From: Butyriboletus loyo
Lineage: Eukaryota > Basidiomycota > Agaricomycetes > Boletales > Boletaceae
Direction: 5' to 3'
Assembly (NCBI GenBank): GCA_038093515.1
Contig: JBBPSI010000005.1
Span: forward strand, 186,001 to 250,000
Length of the DNA: 64,000 bases
The notes beneath the pieces are model-generated. The model was not told the DNA's origin. It saw only the letters and a list, made by a program, of their open reading frames with translations, and did not search any database. Of this stretch, positions 23,835 through 36,587 are shown piece by piece (the first letter of the stretch is position 1; the number at the start of each line of letters is the position of its first letter). A program made the translations under genes and the position numbers.

Positions 23835-24121
23835 GGTATTTCATTCAGTTGATCTTGTACTACATAGACACCGCTTATTTTAGCACGGGTGCTTGTCCGG
23901 AACCGGCCAATTGGAAGGACCTCCACAAGCCCGATGTCCCCTCATTCTTTAGGACGATAATGCTTGATATTACACAATAAAGACACAAACAGCAGTACAG
24001 TCGCTGGAAATTTTAAACTGCAGAGCCTAAGAGGATCAGCCGTCGCGATAATCGAGGTGATGTCAAAGATGATACTCACATCTACATCCTTGAAAGAAGC
24101 TCCTGAAAGAGGCTACAATGG

Positions 24122-24472
24122 TCACTGCAAACCTTGCAACTTGGTGATGATCGTTTCCTCTCTTTTCTGCACATACATCGGACTGATAGACTGCAAGAGT
24201 TCTTCGATCGACTCATACGTCTGTCCGCCATCAAGCTTTTGAAACAAAGTCCAGTCAGCGATCATGTCTGTCTTCAAATGATGTAAATTTACCTGATAGC
24301 CACGAGTGTTCAAGGTCACTCTAATGTTAGTCCCCTCCAGTAATGTCACGAGAGCAGTCGCCTGGTATGCCGAATACTGTCTTGTGACCTCGTACTGAGT
24401 CAAACCGAAGGACTGCTCGGAAAGAGCACGGCTCAGTTCGTTGTGGTAGAAAGAGGATGATGAAGAAACCAT
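24122..24472 (-). CDS. GSKIP-domain protein
   Basis: Two exons (24472-24293, 24235-24122) give 97 aa. The pattern matches the GSK3-beta-interaction-protein domain: an N-terminal helix FYHNELSRALSEQSFGL, a beta region LVTLLEGTNIRVTLNTRGY, and the signature GQTYESIEELLQSISPMYVQKREETIITKLQGL. In animals the domain binds GSK3 and PKA anchoring partners. In fungi it occurs as small stand-alone proteins of unknown role. The 57-nt intron is stop-free and a multiple of three, so an unspliced form would also be open and 19 residues longer. The start chosen is the Met before the serine run. The frame stays open upstream but without family similarity. Confidence 0.75.
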   Translation of the reverse strand: MVSSSSSFYHNELSRALSEQSFGLTQYEVTRQYSAYQATALVTLLEGTNIRVTLNTRGYQVNLHHLKTDMIADWTLFQKLDGGQTYESIEELLQSISPMYVQKREETIITKLQGLQ

Positions 24473-26028
24473 GTTGGCAGTGACTTGAGGATTGCGTCTC
24501 CATTTTGAATCGTTAGTGGAGATGCGGTTATATAACCTCGTCATCCAGCAAGGGGCAGTCATGATCCTGTCGTGCAAGGAACAGAGAACAAGAAGCCCAC
24601 CGCCGAATGTGAAAGCCGTGAAAGCGAGATAACAGCGGCCCTTCAACAAATGATCATCATGATCATTTGCACGGCTCTTGACCCTGTTGCCTATCACAGT
24701 TTGTAATACTAGCAGGGTGGCTTTGTCTTCATATAAAGAAACAGAAGGGTACACTACTTGTCTGAGCCCGGGTATTACCGCTACTCCGCGACAGACAGGT
24801 TTGAAAACAATTGGACAATCAGCCGAAATCATATTCTGATGTCGCAAGTCGGAATGACATTCTAAATGGGACCATTGCATGACCCGAGTGGCCAGTTTAT
24901 CCTGTACAGGAGAGTGCTGAAAAAACAACACTCTAACTAGTAGATGTTCACGATGCGCGCATTCATCTCTCTCACCAGCTGAGGAACCTTGATTCGCCAT
25001 ATCAAGCTCTGTCCGACAGTTCGCAAAGATGGATATTTAGATATCGATGCAAGGACATTTGCAATTTCTTTCCGCACAAGTTGACAAGCCTACATTGAGA
25101 GGAATACCTGAATGGCTGTTCTAGAAGAAATCAAGAGCGTCAAGAGGCACAGGGTTGTCATCTGAAACGAAATCTTTGAGACAGGGCACTCTGCGAGGGA
25201 AATCTACGGGTAGTCAACTTACGTTGTTCAAAGAGGGTTGTGACGCGAGGGGAAAGTAGCTGCGCAAGAAACATCGATTGGCAACAGGTCATGATGTGTG
25301 TGCCCTAAAACTTAGCTTTATTGAATCAGCAGGAATTGACTACCCTTGATTTTAAATTATGGTGGGAGTGAGCCTTAAAGCAGTGGGGCTGTGGAACCAT
25401 GGAACTCTCTGGACGGTAACGCGAAGGGCCCACGACCAGGCCTGACAACATGGCAGGCGCCAAGGATCGCCGGATTGAGGTCCAACGCTCTACGCGTAAA
25501 CTGAAGCTTGTTTGTGGTTACGTTTGGGCAGGAAAACCTGATATGATTGGATGTCCACGCAAGGGGACATTACTTGAATCACAGGACCGATAGCTTGATA
25601 AGTTCAGTTTTCATGTCTGTTCGCATGGTAATTTAAACAATACCTGTGAACCTTCCCACTTCGCGGCGGAATAGGCGACCGTGTGAGGCCATCATAAGTA
25701 GTAGATACGAATTCAGGGCAAAAGTATCTCTCTAAATGATCCCATTGGATGAACTATGAGTTTTTCAAACGCCGTGCTATCATCACAGACTTGATCACCC
25801 AGCTGCGCTGAAGCACTCGGCGAGTGAAGGTTGTTATTAAAATCTTGTCCCACACAGATTCCGGTAATTGGGACATGCCATTTCGGGGTGTATCGCAACC
25901 AACCCGAACGCAGCTTTGTTATACGCTCAATTGCCGTGAAATTCTCCACACTTCACGTGTTCTCTCCGTCCGAAATCAGCGTTTCCTAGACTCTCCAACT
26001 TTACCCTACGAACCAGCAGTCTATTGGC
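24473..26028. other. Intergenic region between divergent GSKIP-like and VPS45 genes
   Basis: This is about 1.5 kb between two gene starts pointing away from each other, so it should contain both promoters. A minus-strand frame stays open through 24473-25000 as an extension of the GSKIP-like exon but has no recognisable content. Nothing else is supported. Confidence 0.4.
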
Positions 26029-28454
26029 ATGGACGTAGTCAAGGCAGTGGAGACGTACATCACAAAGTTGGTATCTACTCCTTCAGCTATGAAAGTTCTC
26101 CTTCTCGATACACATACGGTAAGGTTGTTCGCCTCGCGTTGTCGTGTATTGACTTCCCCTACCAGACACCGATCGTCTCTCTTGCCTCGACACAGTCCAC
26201 TCTCTTGTCGCATCAGGTTTATCTCACGGATCGAATTGATAATAGGTTGCGCGACCCGATGCCTCATATGAAATGTGTCTGTTTTCTGCAACCTAGCGAG
26301 GCCAGCCTTGAAGCAGTGTGCGCAGAACTGCGTGACCCCAAGTATGGCGAATATTACCTGTGTCAGTGCGTGGGTTCTTTCGGTAAGCCGATATTCGAGC
26401 TAACGTTCGTTGATCGACCAGACTTTAGCAATGTTTTGAGTAAATCCTCGATCGAACGTCTCGCTGAGGTTGACGAGTTCGAGGTGGTGCGAGAAGTGCA
26501 GGTATTGCAGTTGTTCGCTCCTTGCAGCGAGTACAGCTGACGTCTTTACAGGAATACTTTGCGGACTACGCGCCTCTTCTGCCTTGTTTATTCTCTCTCA
26601 ACCATTTGCCCACTGACAGCAAACCATTGTATGGATCATCGCCCAACAACTGGGACACCACCGCCCTAGAACACTGTGTCCAAGGAATCACAGCTGTTCT
26701 TCTCAGCTTGAAGAAAAAACCTGTTATCCGCTACGAAAAGATGAGTGGTATGGCCAGAAAATTGGCCAATGAAATTCAGGTGAGTTCTCGTTCCGTATGG
26801 CCATCCTATTTTATTCATGTTAGTACAAAGCATCGGATCCAAGCGGAGTCGGTCTTGTTCGATTTCCGGCTTACGCAGGTGGCACCGCTGTTACTCATCC
26901 TTGATCGGAGAAACGACCCTGTTACGCCTTTACTATCACAATGGACGTATCAGGCCATGGTCCACGAACTTCTCGGTATCCAGAATGGAAGAGTCAACCT
27001 CAGCATGGTTCCTGACATCCGGCCTGAACTCTCCGCAAGTTCATTCCCGCAGGATATGCTCCACTCGTCTCTCACACGTTCGATAGGAAATTACTCTCAC
27101 GACCTCCACGGATCCGTTCTTCCAAGCACATTCCTTGGCGACATTTGGTGATCTTGGTACTTCATTGAAAAATTATGTCCAATCTTATCAATCGCGTTCA
27201 CTCGCTCAATCGCCCTCGGCTATCAACTCGATAGCTGACATGAAACAGTTTGTCGAGGAGTATCCCGAGTTTAGGAAGCTTGGTGGAAACGTCAGTAAAC
27301 ATGTCGCCCTGGTCGGGGAACTCAGTCGGTTGGTTGAGAGAGATCATCTGTTGGACGTTGGTGAGATAGAACAAGGCCTTGCGACGAGTTCAGGCTGTGA
27401 CTTCAAGGTCCGTACATTCGAAAGCTCACTTTCACCCCGCTAATCATACCTTTGGGCGTAGACTGTCCAAGCTCTCGTCTCGAATAACTCTGTGCCTGCA
27501 TGGAATAAGCTCCGGGTTGTTATTCTGTACGCGCTCCGCTATCAGAAGACACAGACAAGCAACGTTGCTACGCTCATCGATCTCCTCCTTTCCAATGGAG
27601 TGTCACGAGAGGAAGCGAGGGCGAGTACGTTCTAACCTTCACGTTCAGCGCTGATTGAATTATCTCGTCAAGCTCGTTTATGTCTTTTTGAACGTCGCCG
27701 GTTCTGATCAGCGGCAAGATGATTTATTTTCGACGGAGTCACTGTTAGCTAAGGGCAGGTCTGCGTTGAAAGGCCTGAAGGTAAATCATTCACGTTGTGA
27801 CCGGCATCTACTGACAAGTGGTATAGGGTGTCGAAAATGTCTACACTCAACACACTCCACACCTCTCACAGACATTAGAAAACTTGTTCAAGGGACGCCT
27901 GAGAGAGACCAGCTATCCGTTCCATGATAGTGCGGGAACGAACCTTGGCCTGCAGCGGTATGCTGCATGATCCCGCTGGCTTCCTCGTACTAACGATTAT
28001 CCCTAAGACCGCAGGATATTATTATATTCATGATCGGTGGGACAACATACGAAGAGGCCAGAACAGTTGCCTTATTGAACCAAGACTCTGCTTCAACGGG
28101 AGCGCGGGTGCTGCTGGGCGGCACGTGCGTCCACAACTCGTCCAGGTACTTGATGGCAATTTCCGTTCTAATCACGATTCGGTATTGACCTCTATCAGCT
28201 ACTTGGAGATGGTTCGTACCGCAGCAGGGGCCTTTCCCAGCTCTGTGTACGAGCCACCATCAGAAGCATCATCAAACGCGCCATCACTAAATCTTAATTT
28301 GGGTGGCGTCAATGTCAGTCTTGGTGGGCCGAGTGGCTCGGGGGTATACAGAACCAGCTCAGACAATGTTGGAGTTCAAGCCGAAGGCATCAGAGACGGT
28401 GTACGCAATTTAATCGGAAAAGTGAAGCAGGGCGTAGACAAAATGGGATTATGA
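26029..28454 (+). CDS. VPS45: Vacuolar protein sorting protein 45 (Sec1/Munc18 family)
   Basis: Eleven exons give a complete SM protein of roughly 600 aa. VPS45 binds the syntaxin Tlg2/Pep12 class of SNAREs and drives Golgi-to-endosome fusion. Landmarks in order: [14 protein letters not shown]...[19 protein letters not shown]...[29 protein letters not shown]-type EVVREVQEYFADY, the highly conserved [17 protein letters not shown] and [65 protein letters not shown], and a near C-terminal [15 protein letters not shown]. Intron 5 is a GC-AG intron with a textbook GCAAGT donor, splicing RPELS to [12 protein letters not shown]. Intron 4 (26780-26830, 51 nt) is stop-free and in frame. The C-terminal 80 residues are Gly/Ser/Asn-rich and lineage-specific. 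Confidence 0.95.
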
Positions 28455-28734
28455 TGGAAACATACTTGGCTTGATCGCATCTATCCACATTGCACTGCCT
28501 GGATGGAGAGTACGACGAGGGCAGTGATATTTCTATACTCCTTTGACCGACCACTAGATAAATTTTCGGAATATTCAAGCACTGCAAATGGCTCGGAGCG
28601 GGATTTACTCTGGAGAGGACACGTCGTCGATTCAGTCACGTGACGTAATTGTGACGTTGGCCCTCGAAGCGAATTACTCTCATCTACACTTCGATTTTCA
28701 CGGTCGCTCTCCAACTTGACGACGAACTAGAGCG

Positions 28735-30477
28735 ATGGCGAAGGGTTTTCTGGCCGGCCTCAAAGGCATCGATGCCTTTGGGAAGGTAAATCCTCCTTTA
28801 CGCCTTCTTGTGACACGTTGACATGCCATAACTTACCATGTACCTACTTCCAGACCACAGAAGACGTGAAAGTGAAGACGCGTACTGGCGCTTTCTGTAT
28901 GTCCAACTTTGTTTCCTCCCGCTGCTCAAACTTATATCATTTACGTTCCTAGTGACACTCATTTCAGCATGTATTATATTGGCTTTCACGACCATGGAGT
29001 TCTTTGATTACAGAAGAGTTGGAGTCGACACCTCGATTGTCGTCGATCGAAGTCGTGGACAGAAACTGAGTGTGAAGCTTAACGTGACATTCCCCCATGT
29101 CCCTTGTTACTGTGAGTGACTGGGTCGCGGTCTACCTTTTCTTCAACTGCTAAGCCGTATACCACATTGGCGCATGTTTCTTTCTTGGGCTTCGAACATA
29201 ATGCTCTCAGTGCTTAGCCTCGACGTTATGGATATTTCTGGCGAACAGCAACGCGACGTATCGCACAACATTGTTAAGAAACGACTCACAAACAGTGGCA
29301 TCGACGTCCCTGGGCAGCGTAGTGGGGAGTTGCGCAACGAAATCGATAGGCTGGCGGAGAAGCGCGGGTCCGGGTATTGTGGCTCATGTTATGGTGGTGT
29401 GGAGCCCGAGAGTGGATGCTGCAACAGTTGCGAGGAGGTCAGGGAGGCATACACGAACAAGGGTTGGAGCTTTGGCAACCCTGAGGACATCGAACAGGCA
29501 AGCTGAACATTTGTCGAGAGAGTTTTTGCGTGTTAACAGTTCGTTACGTGCCAGTGCATCCAGGAAGGGTGGTCCGAGAAACTGAAGGACCAGGCGGAAG
29601 AGGGCTGTAATCTTTCTGGACGCATTCGAGTTAACAAAGTCATCGGCAATATCAACATATCCCCGGGTAGATCATACCAAACCAATAGTCGGCATTTCCA
29701 CGACCTAGTGCCCTACCTGAAGGACGACAAGCACATCCATGACTTTTCTCACATCGTCCATGAATTCTACTTTATGGCTGATGACGAGTATAACCCGACC
29801 AAGTCTAAGATAGGAAAGGAGATGAGGAAACGTATGGGTATTGAAGAGAATCCCCTGGACGCTTATGAAGCCAAAGTGTGTTGATTGCAACGCATTCACG
29901 AATTGCTGCTGAGATGATCATTTCTAGACCACCAAGGCTCAGTACATGTTCCAGTATTTCCTCAAGGTCGTCTCAACGCAGTTCAGAACCCTCGATGGAA
30001 AATCTGTGCGTAAAATTTCTAATGGAACACGATGCAGACTCACTTGGCGCGCAGATCAACACGCACCAATATAGTGTGACTCACTTTGAGCGAGACTTGA
30101 TGAAAGGTACGGGTGAAGAGGACAAGCAAGGAGTTTACACGCATCACGGGTTGGTGGGAGCACCAGGTACGCGACCAAGAGTAGTAGTCAAGAGGCCACT
30201 GAATACTGAGCCCTTTGCATAGGCGCGTTCTTCAACTTTGAAATATCACCCATTCTTGTCGTCCACTCCGAAACAAGGCAATCGTTTGCACATTTCCTTA
30301 CATCGTGAGTGATGCTGTTTTTTGGTCGTAATATTTCTCGCTCAGCCTCTTTCCAGGACGTGTGCAATTGTCGGAGGAGTGTTGACTGTGGCCGCGCTGT
30401 TGGACGGTATATTGTTTGCAACTGGGCGCAAGTTTAAGAAGGGGAGTGGTGCCAACGGGAGTACAAAAGTGCTGTAG
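28735..30477 (+). CDS. ERV46: ER-Golgi COPII vesicle protein Erv46/ERGIC3
   Basis: Nine exons give 417 aa. Erv46 forms a complex with Erv41 that retrieves escaped ER proteins. The N-terminus (FLAGLKGIDAFGKTTEDVKVKTRTGA) precedes the first membrane segment (TLISACIILAFTTMEFFDY). The lumenal domain shows VTFPHVPCYLLSLDVMDISG, a Cys-rich GYCGSCYGG...GCCNSCEEVREAY, GRIRVNKVIGNINISPGRS, and FNFEISPILVVHSETRQSF. The second membrane segment follows (CAIVGGVLTVAALLDGILF), then a basic tail GRKFKKGSG. Intron 4 (29498-29554) is a GC-AG intron: EDIEQ/GCAAGC...GTGCCAG/CIQEGW. Without splicing the frame stops two codons later. All other junctions are GT-AG and in phase. Confidence 0.95.
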
Positions 30478-30612
30478 ACGTTGTGCTTAGTATCCGGATT
30501 CGCATTCATTGGCTATCTATTCTGCTTGTGCTTTGGATATCGACCGAGAGTGGACCATTCATTAGAGGTATCGTTCGGGAATCGCCGAGTTGGGTTTGAC
30601 CCGGCCAGCACA

Positions 30613-32145
30613 ATGAGCAAGGCTCCCTCCACCATCTTGTCCGACGCGCTCACCTCCTTCAACAGAGCCGCGACGCTCGCAGTACGCGTACTTCTCCACC
30701 GCTTCACCAGCCACTGAATATAGTCCCGCCACCTCTTCTAGTTCACCGCAGCACAAGACCAGGCCCGCAAGGATGTCGCACAAGCAACCACGGACGCCCG
30801 CGAAGCTCGCAGAGAACGCGACGAGGCCGTCAACGCTCTACACGCCTCCAGGCTCGAAGAGCAAGCTTGGAAGCAAGAGGCTAGTGTGTGGAAGGCTGCA
30901 GTGCGCGAACTCCCTCGTGTTCCACGCGTTCTCCCATCTGACCTTTACACACTAGGCAGACCAAGCCGAACTGACTGTATAACACTCTCTTTCGTCTCTG
31001 ACGCGTCTTTGATCATACATCTTCGACAGATTAATCACCACCTGGAAACCATCGCCCAACTACGCCATGAAGCTACTCAGTGGAAAACCCAGTGTCTTCG
31101 CCTCGAGGAGACCTCCAGACAGGAAGCCATTAGCTGGAAAGAACAGTTTCTTCGTGTAGAACAAGAGCGGTCAAAACTTGCTCAACGCGTAGAAGAGCTC
31201 GTAGCCGAGCAGCTGGGTTCCGTACGTTCCCCCGATTCAAATTGTATGCCAGACTCCCTGAGTACTTTTTCAGAGCGGACATACCCAAACATCGGTCACA
31301 CCATATACTCCCATGACGAGGTATTCCGCCATAGGCGACTTATCTGCATCCACCCGATTACAGCGTGCCCCCGCGCTTTATTCCTTAACCCCAGGTGTCC
31401 AAGAATTCCCTCCATCGAAATCTGTATCCTCCATGCCCAAGACAACCTCGAGCGCAAATAGAACCTGCCCAAGACCCATCTTACAACTCCCAACACCTTT
31501 ATCAGAGAACCAACGCAGTGCACGCCAACGAGCCACACAAGATATTGCTCCCCCTATCTCCCAGCCGGGATCGTCATCAAACGGCACGCGTCAGGTGCTC
31601 ATTCGTCGCGTTCAGGCTATCGTGGAGGTTCCTATGAAAGAAGAAAGCGTTGAACGAGATGGGGTTGGATTAGATACACGTATTTCAACTTCCGCGTCTA
31701 ACTTCGTTTCAACCTCGACTTCAGTATCCACTTCTGCCTCTGTGCCAAAGACTTCAAAAGTCGTCCCCCGAACCACGAAGCCTAGCAAGGAAACTCTGCG
31801 TATTCAACGGAAAGCGTCCGCGAAGCGAACCTACGTTGAGGTCGACGATGAGGAGTCGGAACGAGATAACGCCAGCCAGGATTCCAAGCAAAACGATGCA
31901 GAAGAATACCGACCTGTTTCAGATGGTGATGATGAATTACTGATGGGTATTGAGGTCAGCAAAACGTGGTGTTTAATTCGGTTTCATGTTGACGGCACCC
32001 ACAGACAAATCGCAAAGAAGTCTATGGCATGAATCGTGTTCGGAAGCCAATCTCGTTTCAGGGGACAGCTTGCCCTCTTGTTGTGGCCAAGAAACGAAAA
32101 GCACCTACTAAAAAGAATCGGCTTTCGACCACTTCTAAACCATGA
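30613..32145 (+). CDS. Coiled-coil protein with basic C-terminus, unrecognised
   Basis: Exons 30613-30681, 30742-30900, 30956-30976, 31030-31221, 31274-31954 and 32005-32145 give 420 aa. The first 150 residues form a long heptad-rich coiled coil (ARKDVAQATTDAREARRERDE..., LEEQAWKQEASVWKAA, LRHEATQWKTQCLRLEE, FLRVEQERSKLAQRVEELV) with regularly spaced Trp residues. The middle is Ser/Thr/Pro-rich with VLIRRVQAIVEVP, then a Thr/Ser run (STSTSVSTSASV), an acidic patch (VEVDDEESE, DGDDELLMG) and a basic tail with likely nuclear signals (KKRKAPTKKNR). The layout resembles chromosome- or spindle-associated proteins, but no family could be named and shugoshin signatures are absent. Confidence 0.7.
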
Positions 32146-32393
32146 ATGCACACGACCTACTATCCCCTCCTGGACACGAAACCTCTATTCACATTCCTAG
32201 TTCGCCTGATTTATTTTCCTACTTATGACTGATCTACTCATGCTTTCTCGCACGTCGGAACACACATTTCTCGCACGATGACACGTGTACCCACATTGTC
32301 AAACATTGTAACTCCTTGCAATCAAGGTTCCTACAAAATATTACTCGAGCTCAAAGCACAACAAATTTTTCTTGATACGATACGCTAATCACT

Positions 32394-35300
32394 TCAGTTA
32401 CGTTGCCGAATGGAAGTATTGTAGCCAACGAATTCGTCGAACCATTTGAACACTTCGTAATGCCACTTCAAGCTATTACCAGCATTCATCACCCAGTGAT
32501 TTTCATCCGGGAAGATTACCAATCGGCTAGGTACTCCACGTCTATTTCGAGGGCGAAGCGGTGTCAACACAAGTGCTGAAGAGTTGAACTGAAAGAACAC
32601 GTACTGTTGCAGAGCGTGCCATACCGCGATGCCGTCGCCCTCGGGCAAGCGGTAATCTTTGCTCCCATGGATGATCAACTGAGGTGTCGACCATTTGCTC
32701 ACGGTGTACGCGGGGCTATACCTATAATTCGTGGTCAGAACTGAGTTTGGATTCCCGATGACCGGAGACGACAACATACTTGCGAGACAGTGCAAACGAT
32801 TTCTCTTCCCAGGGACGTCCTCCCCATTCGTGGTTGAACTAGCTAGATATCAAAAGGGCCCTGATAGATTGGACGGAGATTTGTACGTACGAAGAAGAGC
32901 TCGTCAGTCGCATAACCGTTGTACGTGGTGTCGAAGACCTAGCACGATCTCAGAACAGCAGAATGAGGATAAATAAGCAGACTTACACCATCATGGCACA
33001 TCAAGGCTTTGAAGCCGAAGCCGAATTCAGGGTTTCCTTGAATCCAACTGGGGAAAGGAAAGTTGGTCGTTAGCGCCCTTTGGGGGATGAAGATATAAGT
33101 GGGACATACTTTATAGCGTAACCTCCGTAGCTCGCGCCAGCAGCGACTGCGCGCTCGGGGTCGATCTAGTCGATACTGTAAGAAGTACGTCGAGGACTGG
33201 GGCACCGATGCCGGTTACCTGAGGATAGTTCTCCAAGACGTATTTCCAGCCATTCCTAAGATCCACAAAGGGCTTTCCTCCCCAGTCTTCCTTGATACCC
33301 TCGGTCAAGTCTAAGACGCTTTTTGAGAGAACTGACATGTTATATGAGGCAAGATCCGCGTACCCTGGCCGAAAGAAGTGGAACCGGTGGGGTTGATTGC
33401 CACGACAACATAACCCTGGTTTGCAAAGACTGGCATGTGTTGGATTCCAAGGAAATAGCAGTCGGTAGATGATCACTAACCATTGGGATTCCAACGAGTA
33501 GACCAGGCATCAGTCCAGCAACCTTCGGGGCCTAAATCACCGTATGTCAGCCATCTCTCGCGTCATTTTATAATATAACGGAACTGACCGCCATGGATGA
33601 GCAGAACGACAGGCCATTTCTTCACGTCCGTAGACTGGTAACCAGGAGGTGTGAGAATCCATCCGTGGATGTCGTGCTTTGCGCCTTTGAACCAGAATTC
33701 CTCGCCAGGGTGGAGGTATTTGTCCTGGAGAGAAGCAACCGAGAACTTGGTGATCTGGATAAGCTCGCCTTTAGCAGGGCTTGATGCCTTCTTTTTGATG
33801 TCCGCCTCGACCAGCTGGAGGTTGCTGAGGGTATACGCGTCATTCGGGGACGTGAGCGAGGACAGTGCAAAGAGGAGACGACCGCCCGAGAGTACTTGCA
33901 AGCCCGAAGCGGTGTGCGTGTCGGTCAGAGCAACGGGAGTATCGTACGGCGAGATAAGTTTGGGATGGGCGGTGGATTCACTGGGGGTTGGAGGGATTGG
34001 AAGGGTGAATATCTTGACCCTGGCAATGTCTTCAGCAGTAAGATAGATATATTCGCCACTTTCCGAGAACTGAACGATGGATTTCGTTGGCGTCATGTTT
34101 GCCAGAAAATGGAGCGTTACAACATACCGCCAGGGCACTCGGGGAGCGGTCCCAGTCTTGGGTAATAGTGAAACTGATGCCTTTTTTGAGGTCGTGAATG
34201 ACAACCTTGGCCCTGGATGGTGCGTCAGATTGGTTAATACGAGGAACACATTGATTTGAAAATGAGCCTACCTGTCTGATTCGTGACCATCTTCATCAAG
34301 CTGAAGCCAAGCCACCTTGTTACCCTGGCGATCGAAGGCTGGAGCATGAGTTGCACCATGTACACCAGAGGTAAGCTCTTTGAGGTCGGAGCCATCAAAG
34401 CGAACGAGGTATATCTATGACGGGGTCAACAAAGCGACAGTAGACATTAAAGCGACCGTACATTCTGTTTTGTGTGAATTGCTTTGGGGAGCTCAGGATC
34501 CTTTGCGGTGAAGATGATCTGACTGTCTGAGATGTCGAAGTCATCTGTTCCACCAAATGGATCGACGGGAGAACTCTAAGACGACAGATCCGTGAGTGAC
34601 GATATATCTTCATTGGAGACAGGCTACATACCAAATCAGTGTCCTGGAGGACATCGGTGAAGTCCTCTCCAAGGATGAATTTTCCTTGGTTTGTGTATAA
34701 CCGCACAGTGAAGAGAGACTTGTGCTTGGGACCAACCCAAGTGTCCCATTGGCGCTCAAAGGTTTTATCGTAGACCAAAGCGGAATTGCCGCGGTTATCG
34801 TACTCTTCGTCGTTGTGCTTGACAGCCTTCAGATCACCGTCCGCGTGGACGTACGCGGAGAAGACGAGGACGCCAGCAGAGTGTGCATAGCGAAAGTCTG
34901 CGGCAGTGGTGACGGGGAAGGATCCGACGGAGATGGACTCGCCGACACTGATCGAGTTTCCGCTGAATGTGACTGGAATGGCGAAGAGGTCTTGTTTCTT
35001 CTCCTTGTCTTCGCCTGTCTCGACGACATGCGCGATGGTACGCGCGTCAAGCCAAAACGCATCGCCACCGTTGGGAAGCGGGAGATCATATGGATCTAAT
35101 CCGCCCGCGATGGGTGCGATGGAAAGCGACTTGTGGGTTCTGTGCGGGACGGGAACTGAGTCAGGAGGAACTAGATGTGTCACGACTCACTTGCGATCAT
35201 CGAAGGAGTACGTGCTGACGGGGATGAGAGCTAAGTCACCGGTGGGATTAGGGAGGGGAGCGGCCGGCCTGGGGAGGGTCAACATATCCTGCGGGGAGAG

Positions 35301-35432
35301 AACATCGGGTGACGCTTTGTGAGCGAACTCTGTGGACATCGTTGGCAATGGGGGACTGGCAACTGGGACTGGCGAAAAGGGCTGCTGGACGGAAAAGCCA
35401 AGAAGACCCAGGGCGACGACAGGTAACCGCAT
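32394..35432 (-). CDS. dppV: Secreted dipeptidyl-peptidase V (prolyl oligopeptidase family S9)
   Basis: About fourteen exons, all joining in phase, give roughly 700 aa. The enzyme releases X-Ala, His-Ser and Ser-Tyr dipeptides outside the cell. The first 20 residues (MRLPVVALGLLGFSVQQ...) are a signal peptide. The N-terminal propeller shows FDISDSQIIFTAKDPELPKA and WDRSPSALAFSESGEYIYLTAED. The hydrolase domain has WPVVLLIHGGPEGCW, WNPNVFANQGYVVVAINPTGS, the nucleophile Ser in GASYGGYA, the catalytic Asp in IIHGSKDYRLPE and the catalytic His in FPDENHWVM near the C-terminus, followed by SLKWHYEVFKWFDEFV. The whole triad is therefore intact. The next gene to the right, MRT4, is on the same strand only 141 bp away. 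Confidence 0.93.
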
Positions 35433-35572
35433 ATCGGTAAAGCCGATATCGATGGCCGGGTTACACGCACAAAATAGCAACTTACCACGAGCACACGGAC
35501 ACGGAGTCGACTATCACACACCACGGACGCGGACGAGAAAATGAACCAAAGTTTCGGAGACCGATACATCGT

Positions 35573-36530
35573 CTACTCCTCCTCCATCTCCTGCTCATCT
35601 GCGGGCACGACCGCACCCTCAACCTGCGTGATCACCCCTGTGTTAGAATCCCACCGTGCTTTCAGTCCCACTCTGAACACGACCATCTTCTCTCCAATGA
35701 GCTTTAGCAGTTGTGCTTGCTCGTGAGTGAGTGCTTTGCCTTTGTCGCATATCTTATGCGATCTTTCCAGCGTAGGGACACCTCTTTTCAATGTCGTGGA
35801 CAGCCCTAGTTTACGCAGCTGAGGTTCCTCGTTGTGCGGGAATGGTTCCGGGGGCTCCGAGTATACTCGCATCACAGGACCCGCAGGGAGTATCACTGTC
35901 CGGCTGGCATTGTTGCCTGTCCGCGCAAAGTCGGCTTGTTGGAAGTCCTCGAACCACTCGATCACTTCCTGTGGCTCTGTGTCGGTAAATAGCAAACCAA
36001 CTTGGCCTTTTATTTTCTGATGTATGATGATGACCATGTGCTGCTTGGAGGAACTGGACTGAGATGACGTGCCTCGGCAAGTTTATGCAGTCCTAGCTTA
36101 TGCTCTTCTTCTGGTGTATTTCCAAGCGCTTTTGCCATCACCGCAGCCTTGCCAAAATATATCTGTGTTGAACTTGATAGCGACTGTCAGATCAAACATA
36201 TTCCTGCGATTGGTCGTCTACTCACTCTCTCCAGAGATTTCGGACGGTTTTGAGATGTGTGTTGCGCATGTTACCTACCTCGAATAACCAGCAGTACTTC
36301 CATCTTTCTGCGCTTTTTCGAATCTGTCGAGCTCTCTCACTGGGAGGATGAGAACGATCGACGATGTTGTGCGCACCTCGCTCATGAGCGCATTTTTGTG
36401 TTCCCTAGTCTTCTTTGAGACTTTTGTGAGTGATACTACCGGTCAAGAGCGAAAACGTCGTGTTATTCGTTGCGAATTAATCGTACAGTCTCTTGATCTC
36501 ACCAACTTTTGAGCGCTTTGACTTGGGCAT
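35573..36530 (-). CDS. MRT4: Ribosome assembly factor Mrt4 (P0-like)
   Basis: Five exons give 242 aa. Mrt4 occupies the P0 site on pre-60S particles in the nucleus until exchanged for P0. Landmarks: MPKSKRSKVVSLTKVSKKTREHK, WKYCWLFEVGNMRNTHLKTVRNLW, IYFGKAAVMAKALG, IKGQVGLLFTD, EVIEWFEDF, PAGPVM and PFPHNEEPQLRKLGL. Intron 4 (56 nt, GAG/GCACGT...CATCAG) has a GC donor. Its length is not a multiple of three and the unspliced frame hits a stop, so removal is required. The start codon lies only 57 bp from the DOHH start on the other strand. Confidence 0.93.
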
Positions 36531-36587
36531 GTGGATGTCAGGACGATGTGGGTTTTCAAGTCCGCCAAACGTTCCCTTGACTTTGCC
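36531..36587. promoter_or_regulatory. Very short bidirectional promoter MRT4/DOHH
   Basis: Only 57 bp separate the two start codons if DOHH begins at 36588, and 15 bp if its in-frame ATG at 36546 is used. The 5-prime UTRs and core promoters must overlap the opposite gene or its first intron. Confidence 0.55.
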
